Assembly: GCA_016926595.1 (NCBI GenBank)
Contig: JAFGOG010000590.1
Span: 1-35,710 of the forward strand
Origin: Anaerolineae bacterium
GTDB lineage: Bacteria > Chloroflexota > Anaerolineae > JAAYZQ01
Direction of reading: 5' to 3'
DNA: 35,710 bases
Both the position numbers and the translations under genes were made by a program. The notes beneath the pieces were generated by a model that did not search any database, was not told where the DNA came from, and worked only from the letters and a program-made list of their open reading frames with translations. Positions 7,995 to 15,630 of the stretch are shown piece by piece (the stretch's first letter is position 1; each line of letters begins with the position of its first letter).

Positions 7995-8161
7995 AATCAC
8001 TGAAACACTGAACACCGCTGAACTCACTGACTCAGTGCCCTCATTCCCCTCAGCGCCTCAGTGGTTCAAGCACCCCCGGAATCACTGAACCACTGACCCA
8101 CTGAACACCGCTGAACGCACTGACCAGTGCCCTCATTCCCCTCAGTGTTTCAGTGGTTCAG
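7995..8161. repeat. Two tandem palindromic units of ACTGAACCACTGA type
   Basis: Unit 1 (7995-8070) and unit 2 (about 8080-8161) share AATCACTGAA, CACTGAACACCGCTGAAC, GTGCCCTCATTCCCCTCAG and CAGTGGTTCA. Each unit is itself dyad-symmetric: the ACTGAAC/CACTGA motifs on the left pair with TCAGTG/GTTCAG on the right, and the non-symmetric middle is the shared GTGCCCTCATTCC. No open frame crosses it convincingly. Direct repeats without unique spacers rule out a CRISPR array. Confidence 0.8.
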
Positions 8162-8351
8162 TCCCCTATCTCACACACGTTCACGACCCGGAGCGTCGCC
8201 GGAAAACGCTGCCACGGAGACTGTCGGAGTGAGTGAAACTCGGCCAAGATCAGGCCCACCCCGGTTCATATAGCCCGGCTCCCAGCACGGGCGGATCCAG
8301 CCCGCCATAGCACCGTTCACTGGGCGATCCGCGTGCCCGTTACATCAAGCA
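8162..8351. other. Intergenic region downstream of the DUF499 gene
   Basis: I see no gene here. A short hairpin (GGCGG...CCGCC around 8294-8311) lies past the DUF499 stop and might weakly terminate transcription, but it has no U-tract. With the flanking repeats at 7995-8161 this makes a ~380-nt stretch between the truncated GxxExxY gene and the DUF499 gene. Confidence 0.4.
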
Positions 8352-11300
8352 TCATTTAAACTTGAACTCAGGATCGACCTCCTGAAGCAGGCCGTCGATC
8401 TTGGCCACTACCTCGCCCGAAGGATGGCCACCCAACTCAAAGCGCACGTGAATTTTGAGTTCGTGCCCGGCTGCCGCAGTCTTGAGATCGCTCACCACCT
8501 CTGCCAAATCCTGGAGTTGATACGTCTCCAAGTCGGCTTCTGCCACGCGCACCCCAGGGGGTGGCGGCGGTGGCGGTGGCGGCGCCCCGACCGGTATCCG
8601 CACCTTGACGTTGCCCGCCCCGGCATAGCCGCACGGCCACGGGCCTGAATCGACCGTGCGTTCGAGATAGTGGGCGTTAAACGCGCCCTCCACGGCCTTT
8701 TGGATCGCCGGCCAGGGCAGCGTCGCGCCGGCGCGGGCGGACAGCGCCGTAGCCAGCGCCAACGCCGACGTCGTGTCTGCGGACCACGCCTCGGGCAGGT
8801 TGTCCGGCAGTAGTCCCTTGATCGTCACCGGCTCCGGCGGCAGGCGCAGGGCTGTCGACGAGGTCAGCACCCCAGCCGGGATCGTCTCGCCGCATAGGCT
8901 GGCCGGGCCGGACAGCAGCCACAGTTTGCCCGTTTCGACGGCCTGGTTGATGGCCTGGTCGACCACCTCGTGCGGCGCAGCCGGAATGGCCACCGGCTCC
9001 TCGTAGCCCTCCTTGGGTACCATGATCACGTTGCCGCCGGTGAAATAATCATAGGTTGCCTGCACGCTCAAGGCAGCATCGCCGTCCGGCCACAGGCCGG
9101 GCAGGCTGCCCGGCAGCAGCAGCGACGGCGCGAGTGAGGAGAGTGTGGCTGCCTCGGGCAGCACGACCTCCATCGCCGCTTCCTTGAGCATCGCATCGTC
9201 GGGCCGCTCGCGCCAGAATGTGCGCACCGAGCCGTCGGGCCGGGCCAGGCGGAAGACAAACAGCCCCGCCACGCAGCCCCCCACCAGCGTGTCCAGGATC
9301 GCGCCCTGATCGAGCATCTTGGGCAGGTGCGGGTGCTGGGCGAACGCGCCGACCAGGTCTTTCAGCCAGCGCGCGCTCTCGCCCTCGTGCCACAGCTCGT
9401 AAGGCCCCCCCGGCAGCAGCGCCTCGGCGCTGACCGCCGTCTCCTGGATGCGCGAGCGCCGGTCCTCCTTAACCGCCGCAAAGAGCGGCCCGTCATCGAC
9501 CTTGACCCGGAACGCTTCTGCCTGTCCGGCAGCCGAGAGGGTGACGACGACGCTGTACGCCTGGCGGATCGCGCCGGAGATACCCTTTTGCGCGCTGCTC
9601 AGCTTGCCGAGCAGCATCTGCCAGCGCAGCGGGTCCATCTTGGCCAGGTCTTGCTTCTGCAGTTGCCCGCGCACGTCCTCCCAGCCCAGGCACTGCAGCA
9701 CGGCCTGGCGCGCCTGCTCCAACCCGGCGGGCGACGGCGTGACGAGGACGACGGCATTTTTGTTGACGCGCGGCTTGTCCGGCGTCGTGGTCTCGGTCAG
9801 GAATCGCTTCGCCAGCTCGTGCGGCTGCCCGGGATCGTTGGCTGCCTCGGGCGGCAGGATCACAAAGTGAAAATCGCCGTCATCCTGCACCTGGGCCGGG
9901 CTGGTGGGCATGGTGTGCACCCTGGCCCCCGCGCCCTTGGCGCCGGCGGTCAGGCTGTTCAGATTGTCGATCTCTTGCTTTAGCTTTGTCTCGACCAGCT
10001 CCGGCGGCACGCGGTTCTGGCAGGCATCGTGGTGCATCTGGGTCAGGTTGGGCCGCGACCCCAGCCGCCAGGCGCGCGGCAGCGCCCCTTCTTGTGCGCT
10101 GCCATCGTAGGCCACATCCTCGTCCAGGAACCACGACAGCTCCGTCCAGCGGCGCAGCGCCTTTTCCAGCTCGATGCGGTCGGGCCGGGTCTGCCCGAGC
10201 AGGACCATCAGGTCGCGGGCCAGCGCCTTTTGGCCGACCGGCTGGGAGTGCATAAACGTAGCAAAGACGGCTCGCTCCACCTCGCGGTGAACCAGGGCCG
10301 GGCACTCCCCCTGGATGGCGCGCGCTTTGGCCAGTTCGCCGAGCAAAATGGCCGACCAGGCATGCCGCTTGCCCTCGTATTCCTCGGTCTCGGCAATGCT
10401 GGTCAGCTCGCGCGCCGCCGCGGATAGACTATCTGGGGACAGCTCGTCCGCGCCCGGCGCGGCGAGAAAGACGTTGGCCCCGATCAGCGGGCTGGCGTCC
10501 CACGCCTCCGCGTCGCGCAACGCCAGGGCAAAGGTGCGCAGGACGCCGCGCGTGCGCTGGAACCCCTCCAGGTTGGTCCACTTGGTGTAAAAGAGGTCGG
10601 TCAAGTCGGGGTGGAAGGGATAGCTGGCCAGGAACCGCGCTTCGGCGTTTTTGCCCTCGGCGGCGGTCTGCTCGTCCAGCGCCGTGATGCCCTTGAGCGC
10701 GGCGACGACGTGCGCTTTGAAAGGGTCGCGGTTGTGGATCGATTCGGGCGTAAAAAAGCGCCGCCGCAGCACCTCGGCCACGTCCTCCTTGAGCACCGGC
10801 TGCACGCCCTCTTCTTTTTCGCGGCGGAAAATGGCATACAGCTCCTGGGTCAGCTCCTTGCCCAGCGTGTCACTCTTGCGCGGGTCGGTGGCCAGCAGCG
10901 AGGCGACCAGCGCGCAGCGGTCGACCTTGGTCACGGCCTGGGTGAGATACTGGAAAAAGTCGATCAGCCGCCCGCGCCAGGCCGGATCGAGGCCCACCTT
11001 TTCGCGGGCGTACATCAGCACCTCGTCGATCAGGATCAGGGTCGACAGCCCTTCTTTTTCGGGGATGGCGAGCAGCTCGACCAGCAGGTTTTCCGCCGGC
11101 GGGCTCTCGCGCTCGGCATCCTGTCCCTCGGCGTGCAGCAGGCGCAGGCCATCGGCCCCAGCGATCTGGAGGGCGATGGCACTCCAGGGATGCTTGAGCC
11201 AGCGTTGTTCGCCCGCCGGCCCGCGCACCTCCATGCCCTTTTCCACGTCGAGCTTGTCAAAAGGCAGCAGCGCCACCCGCGCCTGGGGTGGTGTGATCCC

Positions 11301-11666
11301 GATGTGCTGCACGAACTCGTGCACCGCGGGCAGGTCGGGCAGCGCGGCCGGGTCGGCGACCAGGTGGTAGAGCGCGATCAGGGTGTGCGTCTTGCCGCCG
11401 CCGTAGGTCAGCTCGAGCTGGCGCACGGCCTTGTCGTTTTGCCCGGCCAGGCGCTGCACGACGTCGCGGGCCAGCTCGCGCAGGGTGTAGGTGGGATAGG
11501 TCAGGGCGAAAAACTGCGCCGGGTCCTCATAGATCGGTCGCCGGCCCTTGCGCATGGCCACGTCGTAGAGGTCGGCGGCAAAGGCGGCCAGCGAGAGCTC
11601 ACCGCTGCGCAGGTCGTCGCGGATGTGCACCACCTGGTGCCAGGGTGTCCAGGGTAGTTGAGTCAT
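8352..11666 (-). CDS. DUF499 P-loop ATPase
   Basis: This large protein (1104 residues) has an AAA-type P-loop: Walker A 'YGGGKTHT' near residue 88, Walker B 'LILIDEV' near residue 210, and a sensor-like 'CALVASLLATDP' further on. The overall layout and the opening 'VVHIRDDLRSGELSLAAFA' are as in DUF499 (COG1483-type) ATPases. The late part has a Gly/Pro stretch ('VGAPPPPPPPPPGVRVAE') before a C-terminal ~70-residue domain. DUF499 proteins are known from BREX/Pgl-type defence systems (PglY/BrxC) and from loci with DUF1156 methylases. AGGAGG precedes the ATG. The methylase gene ends 107 nt upstream with a repeat element in between. It probably acts with the methylase and helicase in DNA surveillance (inference). 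Confidence 0.9.
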   Translation of the reverse strand: MTQLPWTPWHQVVHIRDDLRSGELSLAAFAADLYDVAMRKGRRPIYEDPAQFFALTYPTYTLRELARDVVQRLAGQNDKAVRQLELTYGGGKTHTLIALYHLVADPAALPDLPAVHEFVQHIGITPPQARVALLPFDKLDVEKGMEVRGPAGEQRWLKHPWSAIALQIAGADGLRLLHAEGQDAERESPPAENLLVELLAIPEKEGLSTLILIDEVLMYAREKVGLDPAWRGRLIDFFQYLTQAVTKVDRCALVASLLATDPRKSDTLGKELTQELYAIFRREKEEGVQPVLKEDVAEVLRRRFFTPESIHNRDPFKAHVVAALKGITALDEQTAAEGKNAEARFLASYPFHPDLTDLFYTKWTNLEGFQRTRGVLRTFALALRDAEAWDASPLIGANVFLAAPGADELSPDSLSAAARELTSIAETEEYEGKRHAWSAILLGELAKARAIQGECPALVHREVERAVFATFMHSQPVGQKALARDLMVLLGQTRPDRIELEKALRRWTELSWFLDEDVAYDGSAQEGALPRAWRLGSRPNLTQMHHDACQNRVPPELVETKLKQEIDNLNSLTAGAKGAGARVHTMPTSPAQVQDDGDFHFVILPPEAANDPGQPHELAKRFLTETTTPDKPRVNKNAVVLVTPSPAGLEQARQAVLQCLGWEDVRGQLQKQDLAKMDPLRWQMLLGKLSSAQKGISGAIRQAYSVVVTLSAAGQAEAFRVKVDDGPLFAAVKEDRRSRIQETAVSAEALLPGGPYELWHEGESARWLKDLVGAFAQHPHLPKMLDQGAILDTLVGGCVAGLFVFRLARPDGSVRTFWRERPDDAMLKEAAMEVVLPEAATLSSLAPSLLLPGSLPGLWPDGDAALSVQATYDYFTGGNVIMVPKEGYEEPVAIPAAPHEVVDQAINQAVETGKLWLLSGPASLCGETIPAGVLTSSTALRLPPEPVTIKGLLPDNLPEAWSADTTSALALATALSARAGATLPWPAIQKAVEGAFNAHYLERTVDSGPWPCGYAGAGNVKVRIPVGAPPPPPPPPPGVRVAEADLETYQLQDLAEVVSDLKTAAAGHELKIHVRFELGGHPSGEVVAKIDGLLQEVDPEFKFK

Positions 11667-11680
11667 GTCGCCTCCTTATT

Positions 11681-11795
11681 AGCCACAGAGAACACAGAGC
11701 GCTCAGAGGGTTTCTCGGTGTTCTCTGTGGCCTCTGTGGCTAGAGCAGTCTTTGTACTCGGTGTTCTCTGTGGCTAGAGCAGTCTTTGTACTCGT
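11681..11795. repeat. 61-bp palindromic CACAGAG element plus partial duplication
   Basis: Positions 11681-11741 form a palindrome: AGCCACAGAGAACACAGAG at the left pairs with CTCTGTGGCCTCTGTGGCT at the right. The following TAGAGCAGTCTTTGTACTCG is repeated at 11775-11794 together with part of GGTGTTCTCTGTGGC. The second copy contains the methylase stop codon and its last codons, so a piece of the gene's 3' end has been duplicated together with part of the element. A ~90% identical 61-bp copy lies inside the methylase gene at 13829-13889. Confidence 0.85.
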
Positions 11796-14700
11796 TCCCC
11801 CCGCGCCCCCAAATGATTGCTCAAACTCTCCAGCAGCGCCCGCTCCTCGCTGCCCGCCGGCGCCAGCTCGATCAGCGCCTGCAGCAGCTGGGCGAACAAG
11901 GGACTGCGCCGCAGACCGCGCGCGTCCAGGTAGGCATCCACGCGGGTCGCATCCCCCGCTTTCCACAGGTGCATCAGCCGGTGCGCCTGGTCGATCAACG
12001 GCAGATCGGTGAAGGCCACCTCCGGGGCAGGCATGCCGGGCAGCATCAACGCTTCCGCGCCGACCGCCTGCGGCGCGTCGAGCACGGGATCGGTGCCCAC
12101 GTTCGCGCGCGCCGACCAGGGCCGCAGCCGCATGCTGCTGCCGCGCTGTTCCAGCAGGCCGTGCCGGTCGGCCAGGTCACGGTCGGAGAGGTTGCAGGAC
12201 AGGGCATAGAGGATCACCGCCCCGGCGGGCGCGTCGTCCAGGCCAAAGTCGTGGCGGTGGAGCAGGTAATAGGTGGTGACGTTGTCCAGCCCCTCGATGG
12301 CCTGGGCGCCATCGCCGGAGAGCACGCGCCCGACCACAAAATCGACGACCATGCGCCGCACGTGGCCCAGGAACTCGCCCACGGTCATCGTCTCGCCGGG
12401 CGCGTTGGCCTTTTTGACCACCGGGTACCTGGAATACGCCTCCAGTGCCGGGCCGGTGGCCGCCCACACAAAGTCCGGGCCGCGGATGCCGGCATCCCAG
12501 AACTCGCGCAGGCGCTGGGTGATGTTCTCGCGCATCTCGGCCAGTACCTGGTTGTCCCAGCCGGGACGAGTGGTAGGCGGACGTTTTTTGCAGGCCAACC
12601 AGACGGAAGAAGCCAAGGCGGCAGATGAAAGAGCACGAGTACGATTGCCCATCTCCGTTTCAATAGGCCATGAACCGTCGACGACAAATCCCGCGCGTAT
12701 GATCGCTGAAACTAGAGTCTCCCATGCATCGGGTTGCTTATTGGCAAAGACGACCACTAGGCGGCCATCGTGCACCAGAGATCGGCAGCAATTGGCAAAA
12801 ACGCGGGCCATGCCGTCCTCGTAAGCCTGTTTGGAGCGTGTTTTGTCGCCATCAAAGCGGCTGGAATCGTCGATCAATTCGCCGTCGTTGGCCTGATGAT
12901 CCCATTTTGGCGAAAGAGGTTCAGAAAACGCCACGTCGACATCCGGCGAAAGGCCACGCAACGTGCGCCGCAGCCAGACATAGAAAAAGTCCATTGCGTC
13001 TGAATAGGGAATGGCGTCGTAGTAAGGCGGATCAGTGACAATGGCGTCAAACAGAATTTGCTCATTACTATGACTGAAGGCGGTGGTAGAGGATCTGTTA
13101 ACAGCATAGGTAGAGTTACTATCTTGGGCAGCAAAAGTAGCGTGCTCAACACACAAAGCAATCCACTCAATTGCGCCAAGATATCCGCCAGTTGCATCAT
13201 TGATCGGCGCACTTTCTGCGAAATCCCAAGTGATTGGTAAAGCAAACCTCGTGAAAGTGTGGCCTATCGTTTCGCGAGTTGGAACCATTGTGCAAATTGT
13301 ACTTGCACGATCTGCAACTCGATCAACAGCCAATGCCAAATACGCACTTACCGCCTCGGTCCAGTTATTCTCATAGCCTGTCTTTATCATTGCCTCGCGG
13401 ACGGCGCGGGTGTGGCGCACAAAGGTGCCCAGGGCCAGCAATTGGCGCGAGGTAAAGAGCTTGTACCATTGATCAAAGCCGTAGAGCGGGACACGAAAGC
13501 CCAAAGCTTCTTTGCCCGGCAACGGCTCATCGGGCAGGCCAAAGGGCACGCCGGCGTAAACGCGCGCCAGGTCGGCCTCGCTCACCTCGGCGACGCGACG
13601 TTCCTCGTCCGTCGGCAGGCGGTATTCTTTGCCTTTGTCGCCGTCCACCACCACAGCGGTCATCACTGCTCCCAGCCGCCCGGCCTGTCCCTCGACGCGG
13701 ATGTCCTCCATGGTCATGATCGCCCCGCAGCAGGGGCACGTCGCCCCGGCCCGCGACATGGTGCCGTCACCCATCCCTTTGCCCGCCTTTTCATCCGCCT
13801 TGAGCGCGCGCACGGCAAAGCGAATACCAGCCACAGGGGACACAGAGCTCTCAGAGGGTCTCTCGGTGCTCTCTGTGCCCTCTGTGGCTGGCGCTTTCTC
13901 TGTGGCTATTTCCAAAACCACCCGCTTTTTGCCTTTCTTGCACAGCCACGTCGTCTTGAGCAGCGGAATGGTCGCCCGGCAGTTCTTGCAGCGCACCGTG
14001 CGCGCCCAGAGGTAGGCCACTGTGGGTTTGCCATCCACCGTCGGGTAGTACGGCGCCAGGTCCTCGCGGGCGCGGTCGAGCACCCACTTGCCCCAGGCGC
14101 GCACGTGCCAGGCCAGGTCGGCGTCCAGGTCGACGGCGCTCGCCGCCAGACCAGGCAGCATCGGCGCAGCAGACTGGCCGTCACCCAGCCCCAGCTTGTC
14201 CAGTTCGGCCTGCAGCGCGCCGCCGCTCAACCCTTTGCTCTTCAGGTACCCCTCCATAAAGCCCCGGTCTCGCAGCACGAAATCGGGCAGCGGGCGTCTC
14301 TGCCCGGCCAACCTCTGCGGGTATTCGAGCGTGCATTTGAGGATAAACCAGGCCACGGGGTTGATGTCCACCGCCGTGGCCTCGCAGCCCAGGCGCATCG
14401 CCTCCAGCGGGATCGCCCCGCCGCCGGCAAAGGGGTCGAGCACCCGCGGCGCGCGCCCGCCGTAGGCCTGGCGGATCTTGGCCCGGAACCACTCCAGGTC
14501 GGGGCCGGATTCGCGCCCCCAGTGCAGGATGCCGCCTTCGGTCGATTCCTCGATCGTCGTTTCCTCCGTGCCGTCGGGGCGGCGGGCGGTTTTCGTCTTT
14601 TGCACCACCTTGCCGCCCAGCCGCTCCAGGATCTCGCGCCGTTCGGCCTCGTCGTCGGGGTCGGGCAGCAAGGTCGTGATCAGCGCCGCGCGGCAGGCGG

Positions 14701-14827
14701 CCAGGGGACGGCGCGCCGGCCAGATGTGCAGCGTGGAAATGTGCCCGTGGCGCACGTTCTTCTCGTGCACCGAATCGAGCGAGGTTTGCTTGAGCGGAAA
14801 AGCGACCTCGATCAGGCGTTTATCCAT
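11774..14827 (-). CDS. DUF1156 Zn-ribbon adenine-specific-type DNA methylase
   Basis: This protein has 1017 residues. It opens with the DUF1156 signature ('IEVAFPLKQTSLDSVHEKN', 'HISTLHIWPARRPLAACRA'). An S-adenosylmethionine site follows ('VLDPFAGGGAIPLEAMRLG'). A zinc ribbon is formed by 'CKNC' and a later 'CPCC', and the amino-methyltransferase motif is DPPY ('FDAIVTDPPYYDAIPYSD'). These mark it as a COG1743-type methylase, probably modifying adenine for self/non-self marking. AAAGGAACCG precedes the ATG, 42 nt after the VapC gene. Two oddities: residues ~313-333 are encoded by a 61-bp palindromic repeat element between the zinc-ribbon pairs, and the block 12560-13390, covering the DPPY region, is clearly richer in A+T than the flanks. 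The last residues and stop fall in a duplicated repeat. Confidence 0.92.
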   Translation of the reverse strand: MDKRLIEVAFPLKQTSLDSVHEKNVRHGHISTLHIWPARRPLAACRAALITTLLPDPDDEAERREILERLGGKVVQKTKTARRPDGTEETTIEESTEGGILHWGRESGPDLEWFRAKIRQAYGGRAPRVLDPFAGGGAIPLEAMRLGCEATAVDINPVAWFILKCTLEYPQRLAGQRRPLPDFVLRDRGFMEGYLKSKGLSGGALQAELDKLGLGDGQSAAPMLPGLAASAVDLDADLAWHVRAWGKWVLDRAREDLAPYYPTVDGKPTVAYLWARTVRCKNCRATIPLLKTTWLCKKGKKRVVLEIATEKAPATEGTESTERPSESSVSPVAGIRFAVRALKADEKAGKGMGDGTMSRAGATCPCCGAIMTMEDIRVEGQAGRLGAVMTAVVVDGDKGKEYRLPTDEERRVAEVSEADLARVYAGVPFGLPDEPLPGKEALGFRVPLYGFDQWYKLFTSRQLLALGTFVRHTRAVREAMIKTGYENNWTEAVSAYLALAVDRVADRASTICTMVPTRETIGHTFTRFALPITWDFAESAPINDATGGYLGAIEWIALCVEHATFAAQDSNSTYAVNRSSTTAFSHSNEQILFDAIVTDPPYYDAIPYSDAMDFFYVWLRRTLRGLSPDVDVAFSEPLSPKWDHQANDGELIDDSSRFDGDKTRSKQAYEDGMARVFANCCRSLVHDGRLVVVFANKQPDAWETLVSAIIRAGFVVDGSWPIETEMGNRTRALSSAALASSVWLACKKRPPTTRPGWDNQVLAEMRENITQRLREFWDAGIRGPDFVWAATGPALEAYSRYPVVKKANAPGETMTVGEFLGHVRRMVVDFVVGRVLSGDGAQAIEGLDNVTTYYLLHRHDFGLDDAPAGAVILYALSCNLSDRDLADRHGLLEQRGSSMRLRPWSARANVGTDPVLDAPQAVGAEALMLPGMPAPEVAFTDLPLIDQAHRLMHLWKAGDATRVDAYLDARGLRRSPLFAQLLQALIELAPAGSEERALLESLSNHLGARGERVQRLL
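13829..13889. repeat. 61-bp palindromic CACAGAG element inside the methylase gene
   Basis: This copy differs from the 11681-11741 element at about 6 of 61 positions. It keeps the same palindrome (AGCCACAG...CTCTGTGGCT). On the minus strand it is read in frame with the methylase as a Ser/Thr/Glu-rich insert ('TEGTESTERPSESS'). A further CTCTGTGGCT follows at 13898-13907. Confidence 0.9.
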
Positions 14828-14869
14828 CGGTTCCTTTCTGATGCGGTCAAGACGTCACTGCTGGCCATG

Positions 14870-15322
14870 TTATGTTTCCGGCCAGTTGCCGATAAAGCGC
14901 ACGTCCAGGCCGCTGCCGGCCAATTTACGCACCAACGCCTCGTCGGCCGTGATCAGGGGCAGCGCCAACTGGTCGGCCAGGGCGACATAAGTCGCATCAT
15001 AAGCCGTGATTTGCCAGGCTATGGCTAAAGACAGCGCTGCTTCGGCCAGCGCAGCCGTCGAGACCGGCTGCACCGGCAGGCGAACCAGGTCGGCTACATC
15101 TTGTCGGGCCGCCTCGGGCGGATAGCCGAAACGACGCACGTATTTCCAGAGAATGTTGGCGCACTCGACGAAAAAGAGATCGGGCACGTAAAAGCGGGCC
15201 GGCGGCGCGTCGGTGAGATGGTCGAACAGCACATCGACCCGCGCGGAGAGCGGTTCGACCAGGAACAACTTGATGCCCACGCTGGCATCGACGACACAGT
15301 CGAACACAGACCGCTCGGCCAT
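14870..15322 (-). CDS. vapC: VapC-like PIN-domain toxin
   Basis: This is a 150-residue PIN-domain protein. The acidic residues expected of the metal-dependent RNase site are present: 'CVVDASVGIKLF' (first Asp), 'FFVECANILWK' (Glu), and 'AYDATYVALADQLALPLIT' with the following 'ADEALV'. VapC toxins cleave RNA, commonly tRNA or rRNA. Its ATG overlaps the antitoxin stop (ATGA-type overlap at 15320-15324), the classic arrangement for translational coupling. The methylase starts 42 nt downstream in the same direction, so toxin, antitoxin and methylase are probably one transcript. The particular RNA target cannot be predicted. Confidence 0.9.
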   Translation of the reverse strand: MAERSVFDCVVDASVGIKLFLVEPLSARVDVLFDHLTDAPPARFYVPDLFFVECANILWKYVRRFGYPPEAARQDVADLVRLPVQPVSTAALAEAALSLAIAWQITAYDATYVALADQLALPLITADEALVRKLAGSGLDVRFIGNWPET

Positions 15323-15564
15323 CAGCGGGCCCGATCCGTGCGCAGCAAGGTTGTGCTGTCGGGCGCGCCGGCAGCGGCGGGGTCAAAGAAACGGCGGCCG
15401 CGAATCGAGGCCAACGTCGCCGCTGCCGTGCGCTCGGTTTCCCCGATCGCCCAGTCGAGCAGCGTGATCACCTCGGCGCTCAACGAGCGGCGCTGCGCAT
15501 CGGCGCGCTGCTGCAGCCGGGCGTACAGCTCGTCGGGGACATTTCGTACGTGCAAAATAGGCAT
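15322..15564 (-). CDS. vapB: VapB/FitA-like antitoxin
   Basis: This is an 80-residue protein. The N-terminal 'ILHVRNVPDELYARLQQRA' and 'RSLSAEVITLLDWAI' give a ribbon-helix-helix DNA-binding fold of the FitA/Arc type. The C-terminal tail ('ATLASIRGRRFFDP...') is the sort of flexible region that wraps and inhibits a PIN toxin. AGGAGG lies about 8 nt before the ATG. A sigma70-like promoter lies just upstream (15598-15626). By analogy with the family, VapB would repress that promoter with VapC (known for the family, not shown here). Confidence 0.88.
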   Translation of the reverse strand: MPILHVRNVPDELYARLQQRADAQRRSLSAEVITLLDWAIGETERTAAATLASIRGRRFFDPAAAGAPDSTTLLRTDRAR

Positions 15565-15597
15565 CGTATCAAACCTCCTTTGGGTGGAATTGCCCTT

Positions 15598-15626
15598 ATT
15601 ATACGCCCGATGGTTGCAAAAAGCAA
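15598..15626 (-). promoter_or_regulatory. Promoter of the vapBC-methylase-ATPase unit
   Basis: Read on the minus strand: -35 TTGCTT, a 17-nt spacer, -10 TATAAT. The -35 region lies in a small palindrome (GTTGC-TTTTT-GCAAC), a possible operator. It falls within the 66-nt gap between the helicase stop and the antitoxin start, so the toxin-antitoxin pair and downstream genes can be read independently of the helicase. Confidence 0.7.
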
Positions 15627-15630
15627 CACG

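Noticed and set aside
7995..8161. Possible CRISPR array
   Set aside because: There are only two units, adjacent and palindromic, with no unique spacers or cas genes.
10611..11657. 348-codon plus-strand frame within the DUF499 gene
   Set aside because: It is fully antisense to a motif-supported ATPase and has shadow-like composition.
13259..15028. Long plus-strand frame across the methylase and VapC genes
   Set aside because: It crosses two well-supported genes on the other strand and shows no motif; it is a shadow of GC-rich coding.
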